64,000 bases of DNA from Peribacillus faecalis (GTDB lineage: Bacteria; Bacillota; Bacilli; Bacillales; DSM-1321), in assembly GCF_014712675.1 (NCBI RefSeq), contig NZ_JACXSI010000006.1:28103-92102 (forward strand), read 5' to 3'. Position numbers and translations under genes: made by a program. Shown here piece by piece: positions 1 through 8,769 of this stretch (the first letter of the stretch is position 1; each line of letters starts with the position of its first letter). The notes under the pieces are model-generated. The model saw only the letters and a program-made list of their open reading frames with translations, had not been told where the DNA came from and searched no databases.

Positions 1-1602
1 TTCCTTATTGATTTTGTCTAACCTCGTCTTCTTCTCTTTTAAATCCGTTAGAACATGTGAGTATTCATTTTGATTTTCCGCATTTTCTAACTTATCCAGC
101 AATTTGACAACCTCGACATAATACTCCGTTGTCAATTCTTCAGGCAAACTGTTTACTTTTGCCTCATCATTCTCACTAAAATCTTTCTCTTCCATGATGT
201 ATGCTCCATTAAATAGCGGGGTTACTGTTCCATTTCCATTTTCTGTTACTGCCATTTCACTAGAAATGAATGGTGATGTATTCTCTATTCCTACAGTTTT
301 CATCGCATCAGATAATCGATGATAATTATAGACATACGAACGTTCCGAAGCCGGTATTTGTAAAAAGGATTCAAATATTTCGTTTATCTGATTCGTGTTC
401 TTCTTTGATAGTTTGTCAGGCAAGTTGTCAATTGATTGTTTAATTGTTTCAATTTGTTCTCTTAACTCGCTATCTATTTCCGGACGAAAATCATATAAAC
501 TTCTGTAACCTTCTTCGAAACGATACAAAGATATTAACGCATATAGCACTTGCTCACTTGCCATTGAATTTGATTCATCAGGCAGGGAAGTGGGGTTTTC
601 TGGATTATACGTTTTTGAATGGACGAATCCACCGTCTTTCATTTTGTATTTTAAAATACCGTCCAAAAGCGTATTACCTTTTTTTATAAATCGCTTATCT
701 TTAAGAGGATCGATTCCAAGCGCTGTCAGAGCAACCATCACTTGCGCTGTACTTTCTGCATTTTCTTCTCCCCAACTTTCAAAGTCCCCATCACTCAACT
801 GAAGTGTCGACAATGCTTCCAATGCTTCATTCACCACTTGGCGAACCGTTTTCGTCACTGTTTTCCTTGTATTTTTCTGTTCATATGTATAGCTTTGCTC
901 ACTGTTATAGTAAGGAGCTAAAGCTTGCAAAGCCATTCCTGTCATGTCAGGCTCGGTCTGATCATTGTAAAAGGAAAATCCACCATCCGGTAACTGCAAA
1001 CGCAAAATCGCTTCAATTATTGTATCTCTATCATAATAGGCATTGGCTGGGATACTATATCTCATGCTATCAAGCGTAATTAACCCCCATATCCAGCCAT
1101 TCATACCTTGAGCCCCTAAAGAAGCCTTCAAACCACGATTATATGTACCGTCAGCAATAAGATTAATATTATTTCCTTCCTTATCCTCACCAATTTGAGT
1201 CGGATCTCCTCCCATCGATAAAATTGCCAACGAAATCCGGTGCCATTCTGTTGCCTTTGTTTCATCCAGCTCATTTTTCCCTTTATATCGTTCACTGACA
1301 ACATCATCGATCACAGCCAAATATGCTTCATAATCATCGTTATAGCCGATTCTTCCTAAACCGATTGGATACCAATCTCCTGTCGTATCTCCGGCATTTT
1401 TTAAAAATACATTACTTAATAAGTAATCCCCGGTCTCTAAACCTACACTCTCTTTCTTCCAATTAATAATACCTTCGATGAGGTCGAGTAATTTTTCTGT
1501 CTCGACCTCTTCTGCCTTCGATGTTAACGGGAAGATGGTCAACATCAATAAGATTGATAAAATACTAGTAATCCATTTTATTTTCCTAGTTGCCATTTTC
1601 AT
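1..1602 (-). CDS. Secreted prenyltransferase-like alpha/alpha-toroid protein, 3' end outside window
   Basis: The reading frame is open from the ATG at 1602 to the left edge (534 codons, no stop), so the C-terminus is missing. A GAGGTG ribosome site lies about 9 bases upstream. The N-terminus has a basic start, a hydrophobic segment (about residues 8-25) and a small-residue cleavage region, so it is exported. Residues about 30-400 show helical repeats of the squalene/prenyltransferase alpha-alpha toroid type, with motifs such as MTGMALQALAPYY and STAQVMVALTALGIDP that recur in the LPXTG protein at 3899-7681. The same fold forms the N-terminal half of animal transcobalamin and intrinsic factor. 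It starts 22 bp after the DUF4430 gene and belongs to the riboswitch-led operon. Role in cobalamin binding is inference; whether a DUF4430 or cell-wall signal follows beyond the edge cannot be seen. Confidence 0.8.
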   Translation of the reverse strand, partial: MKMATRKIKWITSILSILLMLTIFPLTSKAEEVETEKLLDLIEGIINWKKESVGLETGDYLLSNVFLKNAGDTTGDWYPIGLGRIGYNDDYEAYLAVIDDVVSERYKGKNELDETKATEWHRISLAILSMGGDPTQIGEDKEGNNINLIADGTYNRGLKASLGAQGMNGWIWGLITLDSMRYSIPANAYYDRDTIIEAILRLQLPDGGFSFYNDQTEPDMTGMALQALAPYYNSEQSYTYEQKNTRKTVTKTVRQVVNEALEALSTLQLSDGDFESWGEENAESTAQVMVALTALGIDPLKDKRFIKKGNTLLDGILKYKMKDGGFVHSKTYNPENPTSLPDESNSMASEQVLYALISLYRFEEGYRSLYDFRPEIDSELREQIETIKQSIDNLPDKLSKKNTNQINEIFESFLQIPASERSYVYNYHRLSDAMKTVGIENTSPFISSEMAVTENGNGTVTPLFNGAYIMEEKDFSENDEAKVNSLPEELTTEYYVEVVKLLDKLENAENQNEYSHVLTDLKEKKTRLDKINKE

Positions 1603-1624
1603 TCTCTATAACACCTCAGTTGCG

Positions 1625-3712
1625 TTACCATTCTTTATACCAGTCTCCTCCTGATCCTTGTCCCATGCCGCCATATCCACCAATATCTTTACCATAATGT
1701 AAAGTAAATCGAACCCGTACAACATCACCATCATTTAAGTAGCTATCAGCAAACCCAAAGTTTGGATAACTACCATTGACGCTGTACATCCAGCCTGAAC
1801 CATTCGCAAAATCGAATTCCCCTAACGAATTTACATGATAAGATTCCGGATCATAAAAGTCCGAAGCTTCTTCAACAAGTTGCGCTAAATCCTCAGGAAT
1901 AGAAGGATTCGTTACCAAGTTCTCTTTAGTAATAACAGACAAGTAAAAATTATTCTCATGAGCTCCCGTAAATTCGTAGCCAAAACCATAATCGCTCAAC
2001 AGTTCATCTAAAATATAAGATGTCGGTTTCCCTTGATGAATGTCTACTTTTGTCGGAGGAATTAAATAACCTAATCCAACTGTTGATGCCTCAATGCTAA
2101 TCGTTGCTGTACCAATTTGACCCCCATCTTCCACTGCTGTTCCATAAACCGTATATACTAAGGATGATGTTCTGCCTTCATCATCCCATGCCGTGACGAC
2201 AACTTTATTTTCGCCGTCTTTCAATACCAATTTATAACTTGTTTTCGTACTATCATCCCACGTATACGGTACACCAACCCCATTAACCGTTACTGAAACT
2301 TTACTCCCTCTTATTCTTGTTCCTTCATAATCGACGGGCATGACATCCATCGTTATGATTGTTCCATTTTTGGTCATTCCATCCTTCAAATCTGTCTTAA
2401 TAGTCGGCGCTTTCTCATCTTCTTTTGCATCTGACTCTTCTTGACCAGCTGGCTTCACGAACGACACAACATATTTTTGTATGACCGAATCATTTCCGCT
2501 ACCTGCGGTTAACGTAATGTCATTCTCACCTTCTTGAAGGGTCAATTCATAATTTCCGTCCCCAGCAATGACATTACCTTCATGTTCAACAATTAGCTCA
2601 ACATCTTTTCCACCGTCTGTTGCGGCAGCTTGGAACGTGAATTTTTCTGTTGTCACATCTTGGTCTCTTAAATCTGTCTCAATTTCTATCGTTGTTTCTT
2701 TCGGATCAAAAAGAATGATATATTCTTTTTCTTCTTTATTCCCTTCACGATCATCGGCGGAAATAGTAATAATATTTTTTCCTTTCTTAACGGTAGACTC
2801 ATACTGTTTATCGCTTGTTAGTTTCAATGAATCCCCATTCAAAGCAACTTTTACATCTACCGCTTCTCCATTACTTTCCGCTCTTGCCGTAAATATAAGT
2901 ACTTCCTTCGTTACTTCCATTTCCTCTTCAAGGGATGTGTAAATGACAATCTCATTCTCTTTATAGTGAACTGTGTATTGTCTGGAAACTATAAAATGCT
3001 TTCCTTCTTCATCTTCATAAGTAATATTTATTTTGATTGCATTTTGCCCTTCACTTAACGTGACACTACCTTTAAATTCTTCGTCTAATTGTTCGTTTAC
3101 ATATACATGCGTCTGTTTAACTAAATAAGAATGCTCTTTTTGTTTAATAACAAAAGCAAATTCCTCTACTGTTACCGTTTCATTATCAATAATGGATGTT
3201 GTGAAATATTCATTATTATTCGTGTCTTTAGCAGAACCTGAAACAATTTCAATGAATGAACTATCAGGATCATTTTTATTATCCGAATTCAAACCACCTT
3301 CTCCATTACCAGCAGAGTCTTCCGGATTTTCATTCGCTTTCTGTTCGCTTGATTCTTCTTTAGATTGTTCTTTTTCATTTATTTGATCTTGTTCTGTTTC
3401 TTGATCAGCCTCACCTTTTTTCTGATTGTCTTTCTCATGCTGTTCTTCTGGCTTATTTTCTAATTCCTTCTGATTATTTTCTTGAACATCTTCCGTAAAA
3501 ATTAATTCTTTATTATGTCCTGATAATTGCAGGTGAGAACTATTTTCCGCAAAATCTTCAATTGGATTTTTCGGAACTGTAATGACTTGTTTACTGAAAG
3601 CATTGTTAACAGACACAGTTAAAAAAAGTATAAAAACAATAGAAACAATATATTTAATTACCGTGTGTCGAGAAGACAATCTTTTTTTTATTTGACTAAA
3701 AAAATTGTTCAT
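1625..3712 (-). CDS. Membrane-anchored surface protein with Ig-like repeats and C-terminal DUF4430 domain
   Basis: A 695-residue exported protein. I chose the ATG at 3712, 8 bases after AAAGGA; a TTG two codons earlier sits too close. Residues about 18-42 form one hydrophobic segment (uncleaved anchor or signal). Residues 70-160 are a very acidic Glu/Lys/Gln-rich stalk, then about four beta-rich repeats of roughly 85 residues (each ending in a VSF/VHY/LFD-type strand and beginning with TDL-x-D), and from about residue 555 a domain with GKPTSYILDELL, GSGWMYSVNG and DGDVVRVRFTLHYG. That last domain matches DUF4430, the family of the C-terminal domain of transcobalamin/intrinsic factor, which packs over the cobalamin. 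Placed between two alpha-toroid proteins in a B12-riboswitch operon, it is a good candidate corrinoid-binding lid. Ligand is inferred. Confidence 0.85.
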   Translation of the reverse strand: MNNFFSQIKKRLSSRHTVIKYIVSIVFILFLTVSVNNAFSKQVITVPKNPIEDFAENSSHLQLSGHNKELIFTEDVQENNQKELENKPEEQHEKDNQKKGEADQETEQDQINEKEQSKEESSEQKANENPEDSAGNGEGGLNSDNKNDPDSSFIEIVSGSAKDTNNNEYFTTSIIDNETVTVEEFAFVIKQKEHSYLVKQTHVYVNEQLDEEFKGSVTLSEGQNAIKINITYEDEEGKHFIVSRQYTVHYKENEIVIYTSLEEEMEVTKEVLIFTARAESNGEAVDVKVALNGDSLKLTSDKQYESTVKKGKNIITISADDREGNKEEKEYIILFDPKETTIEIETDLRDQDVTTEKFTFQAAATDGGKDVELIVEHEGNVIAGDGNYELTLQEGENDITLTAGSGNDSVIQKYVVSFVKPAGQEESDAKEDEKAPTIKTDLKDGMTKNGTIITMDVMPVDYEGTRIRGSKVSVTVNGVGVPYTWDDSTKTSYKLVLKDGENKVVVTAWDDEGRTSSLVYTVYGTAVEDGGQIGTATISIEASTVGLGYLIPPTKVDIHQGKPTSYILDELLSDYGFGYEFTGAHENNFYLSVITKENLVTNPSIPEDLAQLVEEASDFYDPESYHVNSLGEFDFANGSGWMYSVNGSYPNFGFADSYLNDGDVVRVRFTLHYGKDIGGYGGMGQGSGGDWYKEW

Positions 3713-3820
3713 ATCCAATGTCCTTTCTTTATAAGGAATTTCACCTCAATCATATATTGAATAAAGACCATCCCTATTCAAAGTGACGATATTTATTCAA
3801 TATAAGATCACTTTATAATC

Positions 3821-3856
3821 GGTTCGGATCATCGTAAAAATACGACAATCCGAACC
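3821..3856. other. Intercistronic hairpin
   Basis: A near-perfect inverted repeat (GGTTCGGAT ... ATCCGAACC with TCGTA/TACGA inner stem) lies in the 186-bp gap between the LPXTG gene and the DUF4430 gene. There is no T tract on the minus strand, so it is less likely to be a terminator than an mRNA processing or stability element. A second, weaker inverted repeat (ATATTGAATAAA ... TTTATTCAATAT) lies beside it near 3757-3802. Confidence 0.5.
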
Positions 3857-3898
3857 CGTTAAAAACTAATTCATCCTAGATTTTCTTACTAAAAACTA

Positions 3899-6800
3899 TT
3901 AATCCAGTTTTTTTCTACGAGAGAAATAAGCAACGCTTCCAACTAGTACTAATACAACACCTATTAACAGCATGTTGAAATAATTTGTAGCTGTTTCCGG
4001 AAGTTTTGATCCTGAACCTGTAGTTTTTGTTTCCTTTCTCTCAGAAGAGGATTTGTCTTCATTCATTGACTGAGCTTGTCCATCATTTGTTGACTTTTCT
4101 GAATTACTATTCGTTACTGCTTCTTCTACTTTTTCTTGATTATTATTTATTTCTGGTTCTTCTACTTTTTCTTGGTTGTTATTTGTTTCCGGTTCCTTAT
4201 CTGCACTATTTTTATCTTGAATAATAGAAGTTGACTGAGAACCGGTAATATTGTTTACTATACCTTCTCCATTAATTGTTGCTTTTGCCTCTGCCTTTAA
4301 ATTCTCTATTACTGCTTTCTTTGCAATTTCTAGAGTTACTTCAGCATTAACAGTTAAATTTGTAATAGTAGAAGATTCCATAATCTTAACGGTATTAGCT
4401 TGTTCAATAATAACGGATGTAATATTCCCTCCAATAACGACATCACCAGGAGTATTAATAACTACTGTGCCAACATTTGCCCCTTCATTATTAATAAATC
4501 TCGTGCCATCTTTGTCTAAAATAATGACTTCTCCTAATTGACCGTTATTTGTCAATGTGTGAATTGCTACATTTTGAATTGTTGTATCACCATCAACTTT
4601 AGTGCTGTCTTCTATCACAACAGATGCATTCGGTGTGTTAACAAATAAATTCCCTTTAATTGTTGTATTTCTTAAGGTGATTTTTCCGTTAGCATCTCCA
4701 TTAATGACAACATCCCCTGTAACTTCGATCGTTCCTTCTTCTGGCCCATAAACAACATCGGAAGTTCCGGAAGCAGTTAATGAAATATTTTTAGAGATTT
4801 TACCCGCAATCAGCAACTTCTCCGATGCAATAGCTTGTTCCGCTGCTTGTTTGATTAATGCGTCAAGCTTAGATTGAATCGCTACGAGCAAGTCATAGTT
4901 TGTTACATACTGCTGTTGAGCAGATGTTAAGTTTTGATACGCTGCTTTCGCTGACAAAATTTCCGATTCACTCTCTATGCTGATAGCTGACTCTTTCGGT
5001 AAAGAATTGATTTGTTCTATCACTTTTATTGCAGCTTTTTTATCCTCTGCTTCTTTTAGCAATTGAATAAGTTTTGATTCTAAAGCAATTAATTTGCCAT
5101 GATTTTCAACATAAGCTTGTTGCTCCGTTGTTAATTTTGCAAATTGTGCTTTAACTTCTTCTACCTGTGTAAGATAATCCAAAGTTACATTAGCTTCCTC
5201 CGGCAATTTATCAATAATTGCCGATACCACTTTTGCAGCAGCTTGGTCTTTCATTTGTTGGTCGACCTCTAGCCCCAATTCCACTAATTTTGACTCCAAT
5301 GTCAAAAGAGTTTCATAGTTTGACACCCATTTTTGTTGCGTTACTGTTAATCTGTTAAATGCTGATCTTGCTGCTTGTACGCTTTCCTGATCGACTAATG
5401 AAATAGAATCAGCTGCAGGAAGTTTCTCAATTAATGTAATTACTGAGTTAGCTGTTGCTTGCTCTTCTTGAATTTCCAGTAGCTCTGATAGTTTTGCCTC
5501 CGCTGCGACTAAAACGTCATAGTCTGTAACAAACACTCGTTGAGAGTCTGTCAATTGATCATATAATTGCCTTACTACTTTTACAGTTTCTTGGTCCTCT
5601 AACGTAAGTTTTTCTAGTTGAGGTAGTTTGGCAATCTGTTCGATAACTTCTTTCGCTATATCCTCATCACTTATCCATTTCGCAAAGTATTGTCGGTCTC
5701 CTAAACTTCCGGATGGTATAACCAATATTGCTTCTCCTGTCAGCTCTGCATTATCGTACCAGCCGCTGAATGTATGATTCTCATATGCCATTTCTTCTGC
5801 CACCGGTAGTACGATATCGGAATCTGCTATTGTATATTTTCCCTGTACTGATTCATTAATTAAGTGACCGCCATTCAACTCGTAGCTTATCGCATAATCT
5901 GTGTTTTTGTATTGTGCATACAATTTGATTTCATGATTTGGAGTCGATAGTCGTTCTCCCGGTTTATACATTGCACCCGTTCCGTCAGCCTTCGTATTCC
6001 ATCCAACAAATTCCTTACCATTCACCTTATGGCCTTCTCGAATTTCCATTACACTATATGGTGAATACTCTTTTGTATCTATTACTTCTTCATCAACTGA
6101 TACGTATTGAGCTGTAAACTTTGTTGCCTTCATCCCTTTATATTGTCCGCTCGTCATGTCGGTCATATCATATAAATCATTTTCGCCCTTTAAAAAGCGA
6201 TCATAAGCAATAAGTCCATATAGCGCTTGGTCTGTTGCCATCGCATTGACGCCTGTTCCAGAACCGCCTCCGCCATCATAACCTGCAGTTACGTGTTTAA
6301 AACCGCCCACTTCTGGCGATGATCCACTTCCATTCGCCCAGTATGTAAGCAATGCATCAATCATATTGTTTGTGAAAACACCTTCATACTCTTTTCCTTC
6401 TGTTATAAAATCAATTGTCTTGCCAATATGCTTTAATTCAATATTTTCCTGTAAAGGATCGATATCTAAAGCAGTAAGTGCTGTAATGACCTGTACGATA
6501 CTTTCTGAGCCAACAGATCCAAAACTAGCGTAACCTCCGTTTTCTCTTTGAATTAACGAAAGTACATAAATGGCTCTTTCTACTGCCTGGGCGAATTCTT
6601 CGTACGTATAGTCCTTTACTTTATTTCCTTTAGTATCCACAAAAGATACTAGTTCTGCTTCAAATTTTGTTCTGTCTAAATAATAAGGAGCTAACGCTTG
6701 CAATGCCATCCCTGTGATATCAGGATCCGGACTAGCGCCTGAAAGCGCCCAGCCACCAATCGTTCCATCTTTTTGTGTAATTTCTTTACTTAAAACATAG

Positions 6801-7681
6801 CCAATCATTTTTCCAACTGTGTTGACATCAGCATTTGTTTCATCCTCATATAAATCGTATCCGCCTGTATTCATCGCGATTGTTACCCAAATTGGACCAT
6901 TAATCCCTTGTCTGTATGAAAATTTATAAGATTTTGATAATTTATCTATGAAATCATAGCCTTTTTCAATTGTAACAAATTGATTAACAGTACTTAGTTT
7001 GAAAACATTACCGGATTCGTCAGTAATCGTATTAGCTTCTTGATCCAAGTTGTATTTACCAGCCGGAAATTCAACGTATTGATTTGTATATTTATTCGTT
7101 TTATCATTCAATGCATTAAGATAAATTTTCTCTGGATTCTTTAACACTATTGAATTCCCGGATATAGGAACAGCATTCACAATGCCCGTATTCCAAGTAG
7201 TATAAGTCAGTAGATAATCACCGGGTGTACCGACATTTGTAATGTCATAGCCTAATGAAGAAAGAGCTAATATTAGCCTTGACCATTCAGTCGATTTATT
7301 GCGGTCAAGTTCTCCCTTTTTCCCGATTACATAACCTTCAATCCCTTGTAAATACTTCTCAAAATAATTTTCGGGAATGTAATTGATGTAATCATAGCCT
7401 GTGTACATCCCCCTCAATAAATCCATAACGGACCATTCACCAAAAGTTGAACCCATCTTTGGCTCTGTAACCGTCTCCAAAATGTAACGTGATGAAGCAT
7501 TAATATAAAACCCTATATCGGGCTGCTCATCTTCCCAAAAGCGTAAGTCCAACTGCTTATGATCTTCTTTAGGATCAAATGCTGTCTTCGCAAATGGTTG
7601 AATCGGCATCATCGATAATATTAAGGTTAATACTATCAAGATTGAAAATAGCTTTTTACTAAAATTTCTATTAGTATTCAA
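3899..7681 (-). CDS. LPXTG-anchored alpha/alpha-toroid surface protein (transcobalamin N-domain-like)
   Basis: A 1260-residue cell-wall protein. I start it at TTG 7681, which has a GGGGGAG site 6 bases upstream; the longer frame has no such site. Domains in order: signal peptide (about 8-32, ending FAKTAF); prenyltransferase-like alpha/alpha toroid (about 35-480, with ITGMALQALAPYY and ESIVQVITALTALDIDP); two InlB B-type repeats (about 495-630, GWNTKADGTGAMY and FSGWYDNAELTG); four helical repeats of about 68 residues (about 640-920, each with KLP near the start and LTxxQ-xxV in the middle); a beta-strand-rich region like a beta-roll (about 930-1100); a Glu/Asn/Lys spacer with repeated EPE-NNNQEKVEE; and LPETA, a hydrophobic stretch and RRKK, a sortase signal. 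It is the first gene after the cobalamin riboswitch. Corrinoid capture is inferred from fold and regulation. Confidence 0.88.
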   Translation of the reverse strand: MNTNRNFSKKLFSILIVLTLILSMMPIQPFAKTAFDPKEDHKQLDLRFWEDEQPDIGFYINASSRYILETVTEPKMGSTFGEWSVMDLLRGMYTGYDYINYIPENYFEKYLQGIEGYVIGKKGELDRNKSTEWSRLILALSSLGYDITNVGTPGDYLLTYTTWNTGIVNAVPISGNSIVLKNPEKIYLNALNDKTNKYTNQYVEFPAGKYNLDQEANTITDESGNVFKLSTVNQFVTIEKGYDFIDKLSKSYKFSYRQGINGPIWVTIAMNTGGYDLYEDETNADVNTVGKMIGYVLSKEITQKDGTIGGWALSGASPDPDITGMALQALAPYYLDRTKFEAELVSFVDTKGNKVKDYTYEEFAQAVERAIYVLSLIQRENGGYASFGSVGSESIVQVITALTALDIDPLQENIELKHIGKTIDFITEGKEYEGVFTNNMIDALLTYWANGSGSSPEVGGFKHVTAGYDGGGGSGTGVNAMATDQALYGLIAYDRFLKGENDLYDMTDMTSGQYKGMKATKFTAQYVSVDEEVIDTKEYSPYSVMEIREGHKVNGKEFVGWNTKADGTGAMYKPGERLSTPNHEIKLYAQYKNTDYAISYELNGGHLINESVQGKYTIADSDIVLPVAEEMAYENHTFSGWYDNAELTGEAILVIPSGSLGDRQYFAKWISDEDIAKEVIEQIAKLPQLEKLTLEDQETVKVVRQLYDQLTDSQRVFVTDYDVLVAAEAKLSELLEIQEEQATANSVITLIEKLPAADSISLVDQESVQAARSAFNRLTVTQQKWVSNYETLLTLESKLVELGLEVDQQMKDQAAAKVVSAIIDKLPEEANVTLDYLTQVEEVKAQFAKLTTEQQAYVENHGKLIALESKLIQLLKEAEDKKAAIKVIEQINSLPKESAISIESESEILSAKAAYQNLTSAQQQYVTNYDLLVAIQSKLDALIKQAAEQAIASEKLLIAGKISKNISLTASGTSDVVYGPEEGTIEVTGDVVINGDANGKITLRNTTIKGNLFVNTPNASVVIEDSTKVDGDTTIQNVAIHTLTNNGQLGEVIILDKDGTRFINNEGANVGTVVINTPGDVVIGGNITSVIIEQANTVKIMESSTITNLTVNAEVTLEIAKKAVIENLKAEAKATINGEGIVNNITGSQSTSIIQDKNSADKEPETNNNQEKVEEPEINNNQEKVEEAVTNSNSEKSTNDGQAQSMNEDKSSSERKETKTTGSGSKLPETATNYFNMLLIGVVLVLVGSVAYFSRRKKLD

Positions 7682-7736
7682 AATCTCTCCCCCTTCTTTT
7701 TCTCTCAACACCAACTTCTATATGATTCCCAGCCAA

Positions 7737-7770
7737 TAAAAAAAGCTCTTACCTTTACCAGATAAGAACT
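7737..7770 (-). terminator. Intrinsic terminator of the cobalamin riboswitch
   Basis: On the minus strand a 10-bp stem (AGTTCTTATC pairing with GGTAAGAGCT, G-U pairs included) and a 7-base loop are followed by seven T. It lies between the aptamer and the first gene, where a transcriptional off-switch needs it. A long imperfect hairpin (about 7771-7835) between aptamer and terminator could be part of the switching platform. Confidence 0.8.
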
Positions 7771-7858
7771 TCATACGTATGTAATCAATACTCTGAAAAT
7801 ATATTATTTCCAGACTTACATATGCATACCTTATATCCAGGAAGGTGCTGCTAAACCT

Positions 7859-8029
7859 AATATTTTGGCAAGTCTCCTGACTCAAGGGATTTTAAACGTT
7901 TCTTCCGCCTTCCCAGTTTTTACACCAGTGGCTTATTGGAAGTCACTCCCTATTACAGTGGCCGGTCCGTTCAGGATTTTCACCTGATTCCTTTTTCATA
8001 TTTGCTCGCAAGCAAATAACCAAAATATT
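7859..8029 (-). promoter_or_regulatory. Cobalamin riboswitch aptamer
   Basis: On the minus strand the region has the hallmark elements of the cobalamin aptamer: P1 made by AATATTTTGG-type arms at 8020-8029 and 7859-7868; the core GGTGAAAATCC, CCGGCCACTGTA and GCCACTGG-type segments; GGGAAGGCGG; and the B12 box GTCAGGAGACTTGCC at about 7867-7881. Order and spacing are those of the family. With the following terminator it should switch off the downstream surface-protein operon when cobalamin is plentiful. The identification is direct from sequence; the sign of regulation is inferred. Confidence 0.95.
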
Positions 8030-8052
8030 TATAAAATTGTTAAACTTTTTTC

Positions 8053-8081
8053 ATTTTAAATTAATAATAATCTAATTTCAA
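8053..8081 (-). promoter_or_regulatory. Sigma-A-type promoter of the riboswitch operon
   Basis: Minus strand TTGAAA (8076-8081) and TAAAAT (8053-8058) are 17 bp apart and place the start about 15-20 bases before the P1 stem of the aptamer. Confidence 0.65.
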
Positions 8082-8191
8082 CAACTTTAGTCTTTTTTCT
8101 CCAAATTTCTTTTTCAGCGTTTTTATGAACCGCTTCTTTTTGCTAACATTATTTGTTTAAAAGACTACACGGAAAAAATTAATTATGAAAC

Positions 8192-8230
8192 GAAGGCCAA
8201 ACGAAATCCAGATGGTTTGATTTGGCCTTC
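8192..8230. terminator. Hairpin, possible terminator
   Basis: Perfect 10-bp inverted repeat GAAGGCCAAA / TTTGGCCTTC with a 19-base loop. On the minus strand an AT-rich tract with six T follows after about 12 bases, so it may end leftward transcripts coming from the MFS gene 540 bp away. The rest of the stretch 8231-8769 has no gene that I can support. Confidence 0.45.
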
Positions 8231-8344
8231 TTAGTGCTTCATCCAACTAACTCGTTTTTGTTTTTCACTCTAAAAAAAATTAATCGATTTGTATTCATGA
8301 TTGTTTTCCTTAATCAATTGCAACATGTATTGTTTAAAAAATGT

Positions 8345-8368
8345 TGATTCCGGCGGGGTTCCGACTAG
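8345..8368 (-). other. tRNA 3'-end-like remnant
   Basis: Read on the minus strand the segment ends in CCCCGCCGGAATCA, resembling the T-arm and acceptor end of a tRNA, and shares CTAGTCGGAA with the tRNA-Val-like fragment at 13020-13067. No 5' half is present. Confidence 0.3.
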
Positions 8369-8431
8369 TAGAAAATTGCACAGAATTCCTAGAAATAATG
8401 GATTTAAGAGATTCAGATTGCATAAATAAAC

Positions 8432-8466
8432 CTAAGTCGAACCCACGGCCTCTACCCTGTCAATTT
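8432..8466 (-). other. tRNA-Val(GAC)-like 3' fragment
   Basis: On the minus strand TTGACAGGGTAGAGG followed by a T-arm-like GTGGGTTCGAC. The first 15 bases are identical to the fragment at 13020-13067, which has a better preserved tRNA 3' half. The acceptor strand is not intact, so this is at best a decayed copy or recombination scar. Confidence 0.4.
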
Positions 8467-8769
8467 TAGGAGTTGTTTTTTATTCATTATTTTTGTATAA
8501 AGTCAGTCCATTAAGTCCGATAAATCAAGGTTGCATGGTAATTTGTATTGAACCATTTTGTCATCTCAGAGGCAACGGCTGTATTATAGCAATGGAACAT
8601 TATCAAATTAGAAAAAGTAAAAAAACTTTTTAAAGTATAACCTGCCCACTGGTTTATATGTCCTCACTGAGCAATAGATTGTCTAGCTTCATCGCTACCC
8701 GCGAGATCAAGAAGTGGGTTCCCTTTAACACAGGATAAAGTTTTAAATTAGCTTCTATCAAGTTATATA

